Shown here: positions 41,654 to 51,081 of the stretch, piece after piece | Layout: the number at the start of each line of letters is the position of its first letter | Numbering within the stretch: the first letter of the stretch is position 1 | Assembly: GCA_039801465.1 (NCBI GenBank) | Contig: JBDRUT010000011.1 | Location: forward strand, 1 to 64,000 | Direction of reading: 5' to 3' | Length of the DNA: 64,000 bases | DNA from: JAOABV01 sp039801465 | Lineage (GTDB): Bacteria > Hydrothermota > Tepidihabitantia > Tepidihabitantales > CAIPLT01 | Translations under genes and position numbers: made by a program | The notes under the pieces: model-generated | The model's input: the letters and a program-made list of their open reading frames with translations, nothing else | The model's database searches: none | What the model was told of the DNA's origin: nothing

Positions 41654-43087
41654 ATGAAAAAAAAGAAGAAGTCAATTAAGAAGGCAAAAAAACAAGTCAA
41701 GAAGATAAAGAAAACGATAAGTAAAAAACCAAAAGAACTTACACCAGAAGAACGAATTGCTTTAGCCAAAAAACCTGGTCAAGATGCGATGAGACTTCAT
41801 CCGTTTTTCAAAGGTAAGATTCAAGTTGCACCGAAGTGCACAATCCGAGATTTTAATGACTTCGCCATTTGGTATACCCCAGGTGTTGCCGAACCTTGTA
41901 AAGATATTAAAGCCAATCCGGAAAAAGTCTGGGAACATACTAACCGCGCTAATACGATTGCGGTTTTTACTGATGGCACTCGGGTTTTAGGACTGGGTGA
42001 TATTGGACCAGAAGCATCATTACCAGTAATGGAAGGAAAATCATTACTCTTTAAATATCTCGGTGGAGTTGACGCCGTGCCAATTGCAATTAGAACCAAA
42101 GACCCGGAAGAATTTATTAAATGTGCCAAACTACTTGAGCCTTGTTTTGGTGGATATAATCTTGAAGACATTGAGCAACCAAAATGTTTTTATATCCTTG
42201 ATACCCTTCGTAAAGAACTGAATATTCCTGTATGGCATGATGACCAACAAGGAACTGCTGCAGTAACTGTTGCTGGTTTAATCAATGCCTTAAAAATTGT
42301 AGGCAAGGACCCGAAAAAAGTTCGAGTTGGTATGATTGGCGCAGGTGCTGCAGGTATTGCTTGTTTACGCGTGATGGTTGCTTATGGTTTTGACCCAGCA
42401 AAAATTGTGATGTGCGATGTCTATGGTATTGTGCACAAAGACCGACCAGATTTTGAAAAACATTTTGCCTATACCAAAGACTTAATTATAAAAACTAATG
42501 CCGAAGGTCGTAAGTCAGAACGCATTGAAGACGCAATTCCTCTTACAATGGAAGGAATGGATATTGTAATTGGTTATTCGAAACCCGGACCAGACACCAT
42601 AAAAAAAGAATGGATTCAACGAATGGCAAAAGACCCGATTCTTTTTGTTTGTGCTAATCCGATTCCGGAAATTTGGCCCTGGGAAGCAAAAGAAGCCGGC
42701 GCAAAAATCGTCGCCACTGGACGCTCTGATTTTCCCAATCAAGTTAATAACTCCTTAGGATTTCCTGGTATTTTCCGCGGCACTTTAGATGTTAATGCAA
42801 GAACAATTACTGATGAGATGTGTATTGCCGCAGCAGTGGAATTGGCAAAAGTTGCTGAAGACCGTGGTCTAAGAGAAGACTATCTAATTCCAACAATGGA
42901 TGATTGGGAAGTATTTCCCCGAGAAGCAGTTGCAGTTGGTATGAAAGCAATTGAACAAGGTGTTGCTCGTATTACAATGACTCGCGAGCAGTTATATAAG
43001 AAAGCAGAGACAACAATTAAGAATGCACGCAAGATGTCTCAAGCGCTAATGAAACAAGGGTTTATTCCAAAACCGCCAAAAGGATAA
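41654..43087 (+). CDS. Malic enzyme (malate oxidoreductase, decarboxylating)
   Basis: Converts malate to pyruvate and CO2 with NAD(P). The catalytic body (residues about 40-477) follows the short bacterial malic enzyme type: WYTPGVAEPCKDI, NTIAVFTDGTRVLGLGDIG, EASLPVMEGKSLLFKYLGGVDAVPI, VWHDDQQGTAAVTVAGL and the Rossmann loop GMIGAGAAGIACLRV, then ATGRSDFPNQVNNSLGFPGIFRG. The first 28 residues are an unusual Lys-rich extension (16 or more Lys) absent from typical enzymes. AGGAGG precedes the ATG; a strong terminator follows the stop. It is the last gene of the acs/OFA strand run and has no phosphotransacetylase domain. Confidence 0.95.
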   Translation: MKKKKKSIKKAKKQVKKIKKTISKKPKELTPEERIALAKKPGQDAMRLHPFFKGKIQVAPKCTIRDFNDFAIWYTPGVAEPCKDIKANPEKVWEHTNRANTIAVFTDGTRVLGLGDIGPEASLPVMEGKSLLFKYLGGVDAVPIAIRTKDPEEFIKCAKLLEPCFGGYNLEDIEQPKCFYILDTLRKELNIPVWHDDQQGTAAVTVAGLINALKIVGKDPKKVRVGMIGAGAAGIACLRVMVAYGFDPAKIVMCDVYGIVHKDRPDFEKHFAYTKDLIIKTNAEGRKSERIEDAIPLTMEGMDIVIGYSKPGPDTIKKEWIQRMAKDPILFVCANPIPEIWPWEAKEAGAKIVATGRSDFPNQVNNSLGFPGIFRGTLDVNARTITDEMCIAAAVELAKVAEDRGLREDYLIPTMDDWEVFPREAVAVGMKAIEQGVARITMTREQLYKKAETTIKNARKMSQALMKQGFIPKPPKG

Positions 43088-43107
43088 TAGATCAATAAAA
43101 CTAAATC

Positions 43108-43140
43108 AGGGCTAACATTATTGTTAGCCCTTTTATTTTT
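43108..43140 (+). terminator. Intrinsic terminator after malic enzyme
   Basis: A perfect 10-bp stem AGGGCTAACA (43108-43117) and TGTTAGCCCT (43122-43131) with loop TTAT is followed by TTTTATTTTT. It lies 21 bases after the stop and ends the plus-strand transcription unit. Confidence 0.95.
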
Positions 43141-43150
43141 GTATTTACCT

Positions 43151-43253
43151 AAATGGATAAGGTAGAAGCTGAGATAAAGAAAATAGTTTTAGTTTTTTAC
43201 TCTTAATCGTGATTATGAGTTTTATTTTTGAACTAAATTCATATAGGTGAAGA
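43151..43253 (-). repeat. Decayed tandem copy of the cdd 3' end
   Basis: On the minus strand this segment still reads YEFSSKIKLIITIKSKKLKL then FSLSQLLPYPF, against YEFSPKIQVLITNKSKKSKV then FSLSQLLPYPF at the true cdd C-terminus. The shift is 166 bases. The copy has lost the stop codon (AGG for TAG) and its upstream frame. Confidence 0.85.
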
Positions 43254-43313
43254 TAGAAAAAATCTTTTATCTTACTTCAGTCCTAAAAATCGAAATAAAT
43301 CTTCTGTTTTTTT

Positions 43314-43691
43314 CTAAAATGGATAGGGAAGAAGTTGAGATAGAGAAAACACTTTTGACTTTTTGCTTTTATTCGTGATCAGGACCTGGATTTTGGGACT
43401 AAACTCATATAAGACTTGAAGACAAGCACCGCAAGGAAAAGTATAATCTTTAGTATTAGTATAAATCGCAATCGCCTTAAATTTTTTTTGACCTTCAGAA
43501 ACGGCTTTGAACACCGCAACTCGTTCGGCACAGACCGTTAAACCATAAGATGCATTTTCCACATTAGCACCAGTAAATATTTTGCCACTATTAGTTAAAA
43601 GTGCTGAGCCAACCTTAAATTTAGAATAGGGTGTATATGCATTTTTTGCTGCTTGTTTTGCTGCATTGATTAATTCATCAATCTTGTTCAT
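43314..43691 (-). CDS. cdd: Cytidine deaminase
   Basis: Deaminates cytidine and deoxycytidine to uridine and deoxyuridine. The 125-residue product is the usual short tetrameric type: YTPYSKFKVGSALLTNSGKIFTGANVENASYGLTVCAERVAVFKAV with the zinc Cys and catalytic Glu (CAE), then the second zinc motif PCGACLQVLYEF, and the C-terminal LSQLLPYPF. It overlaps the upstream deoB by 4 bases, so the two are translationally coupled and act in successive nucleoside salvage steps. A degenerate copy of its last 35 codons lies 166 bases downstream. Confidence 0.96.
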   Translation of the reverse strand: MNKIDELINAAKQAAKNAYTPYSKFKVGSALLTNSGKIFTGANVENASYGLTVCAERVAVFKAVSEGQKKFKAIAIYTNTKDYTFPCGACLQVLYEFSPKIQVLITNKSKKSKVFSLSQLLPYPF

Positions 43692-44863
43692 AGTCTTATC
43701 TCCCGATAAAAACTTACCCCATATTTCAATGGTGGTAATTGTAAATACTCTGCAATTGTTTGTCCTAAATCAGCAAATGTCTTTCTTATTTCTAAGTTGA
43801 CACCAGCGCGAATCTTTTTGCCATAAACCAAAACCGGCACATACTCCCTTGAATGGTCAGTTGAAGGAGTTGTTGGGTCATTGCCATGGTCAGCAGTAAT
43901 AAATAGAATATCATCATCCCTAAGTCGCTGCAAAATTTCCGGAAGTCTTGTATCAAAATCTAATAAACCTTGATAGAATGCTTGACAATCATTACGATGT
44001 CCCCAGTCCATATCAAACTGAATAAAATTAGTAAAGATAATTCCATTTTTAGTATTTTCCATTGCTTGTAAAGTAAAATCGAAACACTCCATATTATTAA
44101 CCGAATGAAAAGAACTCGTGTAACCCTGATGAGCAAAAAGTTCGTCGACTTTACCAATAGCAACAACTTCATAATTATACTCTTTAGCAAAATCTAATAA
44201 TGTTGGCTCAGGTGGTGGTAAAGAGAAATCTTTGCGTCGTGGAGTTCTAATAAAGTTTCCTGGAGTACCGATAAATGGTCGGGCAATTACTCTTAAAACT
44301 GAATGTTTGCCTTTTAATAACTTTCGGGCAATTTCACACATCTTATACAATTCTTGTGGTGTAATCACATTTTCATGTGCGGCAATCTGAAATACACTAT
44401 CCGCAGAAGTATAGACAATTGGATAACCAGTTCGTAAATGCTCTTCACCTAACCGATTAATAATCTCAGTACCTGAAGCCGGAATATTACCAAGCACTTT
44501 TCTGCCGATTATCTTCTCAAACTTACTGATAATCTGTTTGGGAAATCCTTGGGGATATACTGGAAATGGATGTTTTAAGACCACACCCATAAGTTCCCAG
44601 TGACCAGAAGTGGAATCTTTGCCTGGTGAACACTCAGCCATTTTGCCATAAGATGCTAAAGCCGAATCATTCCTTTTGACACCTTTAATATCAATAATAT
44701 TACCTAAACCCAGTTTTTCAAAATTGGGAAGACAAAAATTTGGAATCTTTTCTGATAAGTTTTTTAGAGTATTAGAACCTTGGTCATTATAAAGATGCGC
44801 ATCATGCAGTTCACCAACTCCGACACCGTCAAGAAGAAGAATAATTGCTCGTTTTGGTATCAT
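43688..44863 (-). CDS. deoB: Phosphopentomutase
   Basis: Interconverts (deoxy)ribose-1-phosphate and -5-phosphate, linking nucleoside phosphorolysis to DeoC. At 391 residues it is a standard alkaline-phosphatase-superfamily DeoB: LLLDGVGVGELHDAHLYNDQGSNTL (metal Asp), GKMAECSPGKDSTSGHWELMGV with the phosphorylated Thr/Ser region, and C-terminal metal ligands in FDMDWGHRND, TADHGNDPTTPSTDHSREYVPVL. It lies 32 bases downstream of tRNA-Leu, with no separate promoter seen, and overlaps cdd. Confidence 0.97.
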   Translation of the reverse strand: MIPKRAIILLLDGVGVGELHDAHLYNDQGSNTLKNLSEKIPNFCLPNFEKLGLGNIIDIKGVKRNDSALASYGKMAECSPGKDSTSGHWELMGVVLKHPFPVYPQGFPKQIISKFEKIIGRKVLGNIPASGTEIINRLGEEHLRTGYPIVYTSADSVFQIAAHENVITPQELYKMCEIARKLLKGKHSVLRVIARPFIGTPGNFIRTPRRKDFSLPPPEPTLLDFAKEYNYEVVAIGKVDELFAHQGYTSSFHSVNNMECFDFTLQAMENTKNGIIFTNFIQFDMDWGHRNDCQAFYQGLLDFDTRLPEILQRLRDDDILFITADHGNDPTTPSTDHSREYVPVLVYGKKIRAGVNLEIRKTFADLGQTIAEYLQLPPLKYGVSFYREIRL

Positions 44864-44895
44864 TTACAATATGCTTATGGCGATAAATAAAAAAA

Positions 44896-44977
44896 TGCCG
44901 GAGGCGGGATTTGAACCCGCACGCTCGAAAGCCTACGCCCCTCAAACGTATGTGTCTGCCAATTCCACCACCCCGGC
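44896..44977 (-). tRNA. tRNA-Leu (anticodon GAG)
   Basis: An 82-nt class II tRNA. Acceptor GCCGGGG pairs with CTCCGGC (one G-U), discriminator A. Anticodon stem TACGT/GCGTA with loop TTGAGGG gives anticodon GAG (Leu). A long variable arm (GGCTTTCGAGC) and T arm GCGGG-TTCAAAT-CCCGC follow. CCA is not encoded. A consensus promoter lies directly upstream; deoB and cdd follow on the same strand. Confidence 0.97.
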
Positions 44978-45552
44978 GTATAATTTTATTATAGTCAATA
45001 AAAACAATCTGTCAATCTGATTTTACACAACAAAAATAGAATTTTCCAAATTTGAGAATCTTCGGATAAAAGGATTAACCTTTTAACAGAATACTTATCT
45101 TTGCATTTAAGACTTCAAGTTTTAGTATTTCTACAATAATTTTCAGTTCTCAAAAAGTTATACGAATAATATAATAAAAAATTAACCGCAATTTTTATTT
45201 AACTCGTTGAATTACAGAGAGTAAAGCGAAAAATCGTAAAAATGATGGTATGATTCCCCCTGCTGCCTGGTGTAGCAAGAAGTTTTAGGAAAAGAATATC
45301 AAAAAGTTCTTCATTTTTCATTTCTATTATAATGCCGATTAAAACATCTCAGAAAACATCAGTTAAAATATCATTTAACATAGCATTAAATTAGATTCTT
45401 ATTTTATCGTTTAGGTTGTTTAGCAGGTTACCGCTTGCTTTGCCAAAATAATCACCTTTGCCCAAACCAGTTTCTTTATTCGGAAAAATTATATAAAAAA
45501 ATACCGGATTCTAATCAAAGATTTTTTGATTGTATATTTCTCGAATTTTTTG
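44978..45552. other. 575-bp intergenic region
   Basis: Holds the tRNA-Leu promoter at its left end and the 3' flank of the type III res gene at its right end. Between these it is AT-rich with one short GC-rich patch near 45250. No gene, terminator or repeat recognised. Confidence 0.6.
44988..45015 (-). promoter_or_regulatory. Promoter of tRNA-Leu-deoB-cdd
   Basis: On the minus strand, TTGACA (45010-45015) and a perfect TATAAT (44988-44993) are 16 bases apart. The predicted start is near 44981, four bases before the tRNA. Two consensus hexamers make this the best promoter in the window. Confidence 0.85.
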
Positions 45553-48480
45553 TTATAAAATATCCTGAACATTATCAAACGCGTATTTTCTATACTCTTG
45601 AGGAACTTTCGCAACATCATCGGGTCTTATTTTAGCGCTGACCTTTACTTTATAACCATTATAAGAAAATTGTTTTTCAGAACCATTGGCTTCAAATAAT
45701 TCTTTATAACCATCAATCTTTCTTAAATATGCAGTATGTTCAGTGCCTTTTGGGTCAACAAATAATATTATGTAATCATTATCTCTTTTCAACCAGAAAA
45801 TAAAATCAGGATAGAATGAGTCGATTCGATTTGTTTTAGGATTATAATAAGGAATAAACACTTGGTCTAAAGAAGCATCAATCTTGCTAAACATCCACCA
45901 GTCAAATTGATTAAATTTATTCTTAGAATCATTTAAATATTTTTCTAAGTCTTCAATAAATCTTCTTTCACTTCCAACAGTTATAATATGCTTAATATAA
46001 GCAATTTTTTCATCTACAGACATAATAAGGGGCAAGTAATAATGATTCGCAATATATTTAATTTTAATCCTTTTATTATTAGTTTCAAAAGTTTCTTCAT
46101 CTTTTAATCGCTGTGCTCGAGTCGTATATTCATCAGGGGAAATTTTACCATACAGATTACTTAATTCATGTTTTAATCTCGGAAAATCTTTAATCATATT
46201 AATTTTATTCTGGAGGTCTGTAATATCAGTTAGTTCAACCTTAATATTCTCAAAATGCCTTATCTCTTTTTCTAATTCTTTTAATCTTTCAAATTCTTTT
46301 GGAATATATCCCAGATAATCAAAAATTCTTTGCAAGAGAATATCAAGATTTTTATACTTTTTATCTGTAACGACCAAGAAATGGTCTTGGTTTTGTAAAC
46401 TTTCCTTTAGCACTTTTAGTTTTTCAAGATCGGTATTATATCGCATCAATAAAATTCTATCATCTTCAAGATAATTAATAAAACTCTCCAGTAACGCTAA
46501 TTCATCTTGGTTAATTTCAAATTTAGTTTTAATGTCTTTTTTATAAATTGGCTGTGCTGATTCTTTATAAACTGGAATTAATAAAGGAAGTTGTTGGCAA
46601 TTGGGATTAACTGTAAATAAATGTCCAATCGTAATTTCGGTGCCTTTCTGTTCTTTTAATCTTGTTAATATCTCTTGTAATGCTTGACGATTCGTGCCAA
46701 AAATAAATAGTGTTTCAATTGTTTTTACTTTATTTTTTATGTTATTAAATATAGTTTCATCTAGTTCTTTAGCATTATATAATGACAATGCTCGTTTTCT
46801 TTTATTTTTAATTGGTTCAATTCTCACACCTCGGCCAATTGATTGTAAAATGAATTTTCTGGCGTCTTCACCAATTCCGATATTAATATAATTTATGACA
46901 TTGGGTCGATTGGAGTCCCAACCTTCATAAAATGCCCGGGAACCCATTAAGATATTAATATCAGAATCTTCTCTATTAAGAGTCTCAAAAAATCCTTCTT
47001 CTTCAAACCGATGATTAACTTGAAATCTTGACAGTTCATTTTTTAACCAATTTGGCATATCGCCAGTTTTCATTAATGCAAAATGTCTATTCGTTGTTGC
47101 GAGTTTAAACGCAACTTGTTTTCTATCCGATGGACGGAATGATACCTCAATTGCCCCGAAGGTTTTAGAATTATACACATATTTTAATATGTCTTTTGGA
47201 GTAATACCCTTAAAAACTGATTCATTAAATTTTATCCGCTCTCCATCTTCAAACATCAATTCTGGCTGTTCTTTTATTTCTTGCCAGAGTTCGTCAATTG
47301 CGGTGTTGAAAACATCATCAGTTATTTCGCCTTTTCCAATTCGTTCTAATTCCCTGAAAAATAATTTCAAATCCGCATCTTCAACATTAACCGAATTGAC
47401 TAATGTCAACATCATCGGATTGTGATATAAATCATCCTTTACTTTTTTTATCTTTTCATAAAATTTTTTCACATAAGTCAATATTATTAAAGATTTTAAG
47501 ACAATCTTTTGTTTTTCTTCGCCGGAATAGTCTTCATTATCTCGAAAAGCCCGCATCTCTTGTTTAAGAATTGCGATATGTTTACCATAACCGGCATTGA
47601 TAAAACTAGATAGATTAAACTCATACGCACAAGTTATAATATCGCGGATATCAGTAAAAGTTGCCGACGAGTTAAACAGAAAACCATTTCTTGATATAAT
47701 TGAATAAATATGTTGTCTTTTAGAATCTTCTCTGTCACCCTTGTGAGCTTCGTCTAAGAAGATATACCATTTACCTTCGTTATCATAGTTCTTAAAATCG
47801 ATTATTTTTTCAAACTGTTCATCGGATAAATTATCAGAGCGATAATAAAACACTGGAATACCAAACAGGTCGCCGTGTCTTTTAACTTCAGGATATTCTT
47901 TTAATTCGTGTAGGATAATATGTGGTTCGTTTACAGTATTAAACTCAACAACATGTTTTCTTAATTGTAATATTAAATCATCACGGTGAGTTAAAAATAG
48001 AATGTCACAAGGAGGAATTTCATTGCGCCTTATCAATTCAATTAAGTTATGAATTAATTTAACAATTACTAAGGACTTACCGCTACCGGTTGCCATCCAA
48101 AAGCACATCCGGTTAATAAAATTCTGGTATGATACTTTATTGTTTTGAGGTGAGTAATAATCAGTCAATAAATTACAAATATTTCTTTTCCGTCTATCTA
48201 ATCTTATATCAATGTCTTCGTTCAATCCGTTATCTAAATATAATTGCCAGAGTCTTTCTTTTCTTGTTTGGTTTACTTCATTTGACTCGGTTTCTGAATA
48301 ATCAACAAAATCCTCATAATATTTATACAATACTTTTATCGCATTCTTCACAGCATCTTGCTGATAGTCCCATAACTTCTTATTCTTTGAGAATTTTTCT
48401 ATATCAAATGAATTCCAGCTCGACGGTAAATCCTCAAAACGAAAATCTTCAACTATTTTTTGTAATAATGGTTTAGCCAT
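45553..48480 (-). CDS. res: Type III restriction enzyme, helicase/endonuclease subunit (Res)
   Basis: A 975-residue superfamily 2 translocase-nuclease that with Mod cleaves unmodified DNA. The helicase core has QQDAVKNA (Q-like motif), Walker A ATGSGKS (130-136), DEAH (243-246), SSATFTD and the late motif QSIGRGVRIEP. A long helical linker follows (about 560-860). The C-terminus has a PD-(D/E)xK-type nuclease core: YPDFIFWL (PD at about 891) and ILFVDPKGTE (D-x-K at about 909-911). The start lies 11 bases after mod, in the usual mod-res order. Both subunits look intact. Confidence 0.93.
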   Translation of the reverse strand: MAKPLLQKIVEDFRFEDLPSSWNSFDIEKFSKNKKLWDYQQDAVKNAIKVLYKYYEDFVDYSETESNEVNQTRKERLWQLYLDNGLNEDIDIRLDRRKRNICNLLTDYYSPQNNKVSYQNFINRMCFWMATGSGKSLVIVKLIHNLIELIRRNEIPPCDILFLTHRDDLILQLRKHVVEFNTVNEPHIILHELKEYPEVKRHGDLFGIPVFYYRSDNLSDEQFEKIIDFKNYDNEGKWYIFLDEAHKGDREDSKRQHIYSIISRNGFLFNSSATFTDIRDIITCAYEFNLSSFINAGYGKHIAILKQEMRAFRDNEDYSGEEKQKIVLKSLIILTYVKKFYEKIKKVKDDLYHNPMMLTLVNSVNVEDADLKLFFRELERIGKGEITDDVFNTAIDELWQEIKEQPELMFEDGERIKFNESVFKGITPKDILKYVYNSKTFGAIEVSFRPSDRKQVAFKLATTNRHFALMKTGDMPNWLKNELSRFQVNHRFEEEGFFETLNREDSDINILMGSRAFYEGWDSNRPNVINYINIGIGEDARKFILQSIGRGVRIEPIKNKRKRALSLYNAKELDETIFNNIKNKVKTIETLFIFGTNRQALQEILTRLKEQKGTEITIGHLFTVNPNCQQLPLLIPVYKESAQPIYKKDIKTKFEINQDELALLESFINYLEDDRILLMRYNTDLEKLKVLKESLQNQDHFLVVTDKKYKNLDILLQRIFDYLGYIPKEFERLKELEKEIRHFENIKVELTDITDLQNKINMIKDFPRLKHELSNLYGKISPDEYTTRAQRLKDEETFETNNKRIKIKYIANHYYLPLIMSVDEKIAYIKHIITVGSERRFIEDLEKYLNDSKNKFNQFDWWMFSKIDASLDQVFIPYYNPKTNRIDSFYPDFIFWLKRDNDYIILFVDPKGTEHTAYLRKIDGYKELFEANGSEKQFSYNGYKVKVSAKIRPDDVAKVPQEYRKYAFDNVQDIL

Positions 48481-48491
48481 TGATTAAAATT

Positions 48492-50960
48492 TTAATCCCA
48501 CCAAATCAACGGTTTTATCTCTTTATAATCAAGATTATTCAAGTCTATTTCCGTGTTATCCTCAAAGATAACTCTATCTTTTGTTATTTTCTTAATCCAT
48601 TTACCTTTTAAGTTAGATAGAGTCTCAGCAATGTCTATCTCTTTGCCGTCTCTTTCTTTTGAATATAGCTTTGATAAGTCAACTTTTACCCTATTATTTT
48701 CATAGTCAACTTCTAAGACATCAAGCATCTTTTTATCTTTCATAAAAATATACTGGTTATAAATATCTTGATACGGATTTTCAAACAATTCCGAATTCTG
48801 ATACTTCACCTTTCTTAAGGCATCTTCATATTGCTCAAGCTCATAATACTTAAAGAATCCGCCGGCTTTATCTTCATTATATTTTTCCTTAACATCCTTT
48901 TCTTTTGATATTCCTGATTTATCATAAGCCAAAACTTTTTTCATTCGTGGCAAAACTACCGTCCAGAAATGCTCTCCCATCTCAACCCCAATCCATTTTC
49001 TTTTAAGTTTATGTGCTACTGCGGTTGCTGTGCCACTTCCTAAAAAGAAATCCATAACTAAATCGCCTTCGTTAGATGTTGATTCTATAACACGCTTTAA
49101 GAGAATCTCAGAATTTTCAGTGGGGAAATGATGAATCTGACTATAACCGGATATGTCAATCCATTCGTTTCCCACCACTTCTGTATCATATAGTAGTTCA
49201 GGAACACCTTTGATTATCCTACCCCTACAATCTACATAACTTAAATCTTTATTGATTCTTATTTTGCCTTCTTCCTCAAATTTTGAAATTCTTTTTTGAG
49301 ACAGGGCCCATCTTCGTCCTTTCGGAGGATAAAATTTTTGGCCCAAAATAATTCTGGGAGTTTCATCGGCCCTGGGAAAATGAAGCAAGGGATGCCATTC
49401 TGGACTTCTTGGCCTTTCTATTTCTTTCAATATCAGATATTCAGATTTTGAATAAAAAAACAAACTCTCAGTCTGTTGTACAAATTGATTTCCTACTTCT
49501 TGTTTTGCTTTTGTTCTACTAATTATTATTTCATTCCTAAAATTCTCTTTCCCAAAAATCTCATCCATTAGGGGTCTGACAATCCAGTTGCCGTTATAAT
49601 CGCATCGGACAAAAATACTACCTTTATCACTTAATAAATCCCTTGATAATCTGATTCTATTTTCAAGTAAGGTTGCCCAACTTGAATCTTTGTATTTTAC
49701 TGAATAAAAATAATCAGCATCCTGCTCTTTATTAAATGGTGGATCAATATAAATGGTTTGGACTTTCTCTTTAAATTTAGGTAAGATTGTATTTAGTGCC
49801 TGATAATTCTCACTCTTAATTAACCAGCCATCTAAACTTTCATCCAAATTGTCAAATAAACCAAGAATCTCTAACTCTAAATCCTTAAAATACCTAGTAT
49901 CAATCGGTAAATGCTTATACTCGTCCGCTAAATTATCACCCCGAAGTATATTTCTCTTATTAAAATCACCTCCCACAATCCCAAGTTCTTTCCACTCTTT
50001 AATTTGTTCAGTAAATTTATTATGCCTTAAAATCTTTCTAATTATTTCCACCCCACCATCCCTTTGATAAATCCGGTCAAGACTAATCACATAATTAGAA
50101 TTAAACACAAACTTTGGCTTATTCCAGATCTTCACCAATTCGTCCTCAAACTGTGCTATAAAGGCAATAATTTTATAAGCAATGTCCTTATATACCTGAA
50201 GCTGCTTTATCCGCTCCTCAGTCCATTCGTTCTCCGGCTTTTTAAATACATACTGATAAAGCGAAGGATTAAACTGCTCCTCTAAAAACTTCTTAGCATC
50301 TTTGTTAATAAAATAATCAACCTCACTCTGCTGTTCAAATACCCTAAACGCCTTTTCTAAAATTTCTTCAGTTATATTTATATCTTCTTTTTTTAATGAT
50401 TTAAGAATCTCTTCAATTTTTGTAAGTCTACCTCGTTCTGAATAAAAAACATCAAAAACAATTACATTGTCATCTCTTACTTCTTTGAACTCAAAAATTA
50501 TCGCCCGCTTTTCATTTGCCTTCTTATGCTCTAACCGAGAAACATCAAAAAAGAACCTATATCCATTAACCTCAACCTCTAAATTCTTAAACAAACGCTC
50601 GGACTTAACATAATAAAGCATATGCGTCTTCCAAAATAAAACAACATCCCGATCATCAGTATATACCTTCTCATAAATGTCCTTTTCCGACGGTGTAAAA
50701 TTAAAATACACTGAACCACTCTCCGAAAAATACGACTTAAAAAAAGTATAAAGCTTTTCAAATAACTCCTCCTTAAACTTCGCTGGATCAGAACACTGCT
50801 CTACCGCTCTATCAATATCTTCCTTCAGCTTCGGAAAAACACCCTTGGTATAATAATTGGATTTAATCCTCATCAGGTTAATATAACCCGACTCACCTTC
50901 AATTTTTACCCCAATAAAAATCTTTTCTAACTCATTATAAAACTTTTGTTCATTAGTCAT
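48492..50960 (-). CDS. mod: Type III DNA methyltransferase subunit (Mod), N6-adenine, beta class
   Basis: An 822-residue adenine-specific methyltransferase that sets the recognition site of the system. Motif IV YIDPPFN (DPPF, 406-409) comes before the SAM motif DFFLGSGTATAVAHKL, so it is beta class, with a target-recognition region between (about 470-620). The first 330 residues precede the catalytic part and include WTEERIKQLQVYKDIAYKII and WNKPKFVFNSNYVISLDRI; this large extension is seen in a subset of family members and has no fold I recognise. A TTGACA/TATTAT promoter and AAAGGAAAT lie upstream. Confidence 0.93.
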   Translation of the reverse strand: MTNEQKFYNELEKIFIGVKIEGESGYINLMRIKSNYYTKGVFPKLKEDIDRAVEQCSDPAKFKEELFEKLYTFFKSYFSESGSVYFNFTPSEKDIYEKVYTDDRDVVLFWKTHMLYYVKSERLFKNLEVEVNGYRFFFDVSRLEHKKANEKRAIIFEFKEVRDDNVIVFDVFYSERGRLTKIEEILKSLKKEDINITEEILEKAFRVFEQQSEVDYFINKDAKKFLEEQFNPSLYQYVFKKPENEWTEERIKQLQVYKDIAYKIIAFIAQFEDELVKIWNKPKFVFNSNYVISLDRIYQRDGGVEIIRKILRHNKFTEQIKEWKELGIVGGDFNKRNILRGDNLADEYKHLPIDTRYFKDLELEILGLFDNLDESLDGWLIKSENYQALNTILPKFKEKVQTIYIDPPFNKEQDADYFYSVKYKDSSWATLLENRIRLSRDLLSDKGSIFVRCDYNGNWIVRPLMDEIFGKENFRNEIIISRTKAKQEVGNQFVQQTESLFFYSKSEYLILKEIERPRSPEWHPLLHFPRADETPRIILGQKFYPPKGRRWALSQKRISKFEEEGKIRINKDLSYVDCRGRIIKGVPELLYDTEVVGNEWIDISGYSQIHHFPTENSEILLKRVIESTSNEGDLVMDFFLGSGTATAVAHKLKRKWIGVEMGEHFWTVVLPRMKKVLAYDKSGISKEKDVKEKYNEDKAGGFFKYYELEQYEDALRKVKYQNSELFENPYQDIYNQYIFMKDKKMLDVLEVDYENNRVKVDLSKLYSKERDGKEIDIAETLSNLKGKWIKKITKDRVIFEDNTEIDLNNLDYKEIKPLIWWD

Positions 50961-50997
50961 TATTGATTTCCTTTATAAAAATCTTGGTTTTTGAACC

Positions 50998-51025
50998 ATA
51001 ATAAATGTAAATTCCTCTTTGTCAA
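50998..51025 (-). promoter_or_regulatory. Promoter of the mod-res operon
   Basis: On the minus strand, TTGACA (51020-51025) and TATTAT (50998-51003) are 16 bases apart. The leader is about 30 bases with AAAGGAAAT before ATG 50960. It faces away from the MFS exporter promoter 23 bases further on. Confidence 0.75.
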
Positions 51026-51047
51026 GTTTTTTTTGTAAAGGTCTTTC

Positions 51048-51075
51048 TTGACTTTAGTCGGTATCTTAATAAACT
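51048..51075 (+). promoter_or_regulatory. Promoter of the MFS exporter (leaderless type)
   Basis: TTGACT (51048-51053) and TAAACT (51070-51075) are 16 bases apart. The -10 box ends 6 bases before the GTG start codon at 51082, and no Shine-Dalgarno lies between. Confidence 0.65.
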
Positions 51076-51081
51076 AACCGA

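Noticed and set aside
44896..50960. Type III system as a tRNA-Leu-integrated island
   Set aside because: The island lies on the 5' side of the tRNA, and no integrase or duplicated tRNA 3' end was found, so site-specific integration is not supported.
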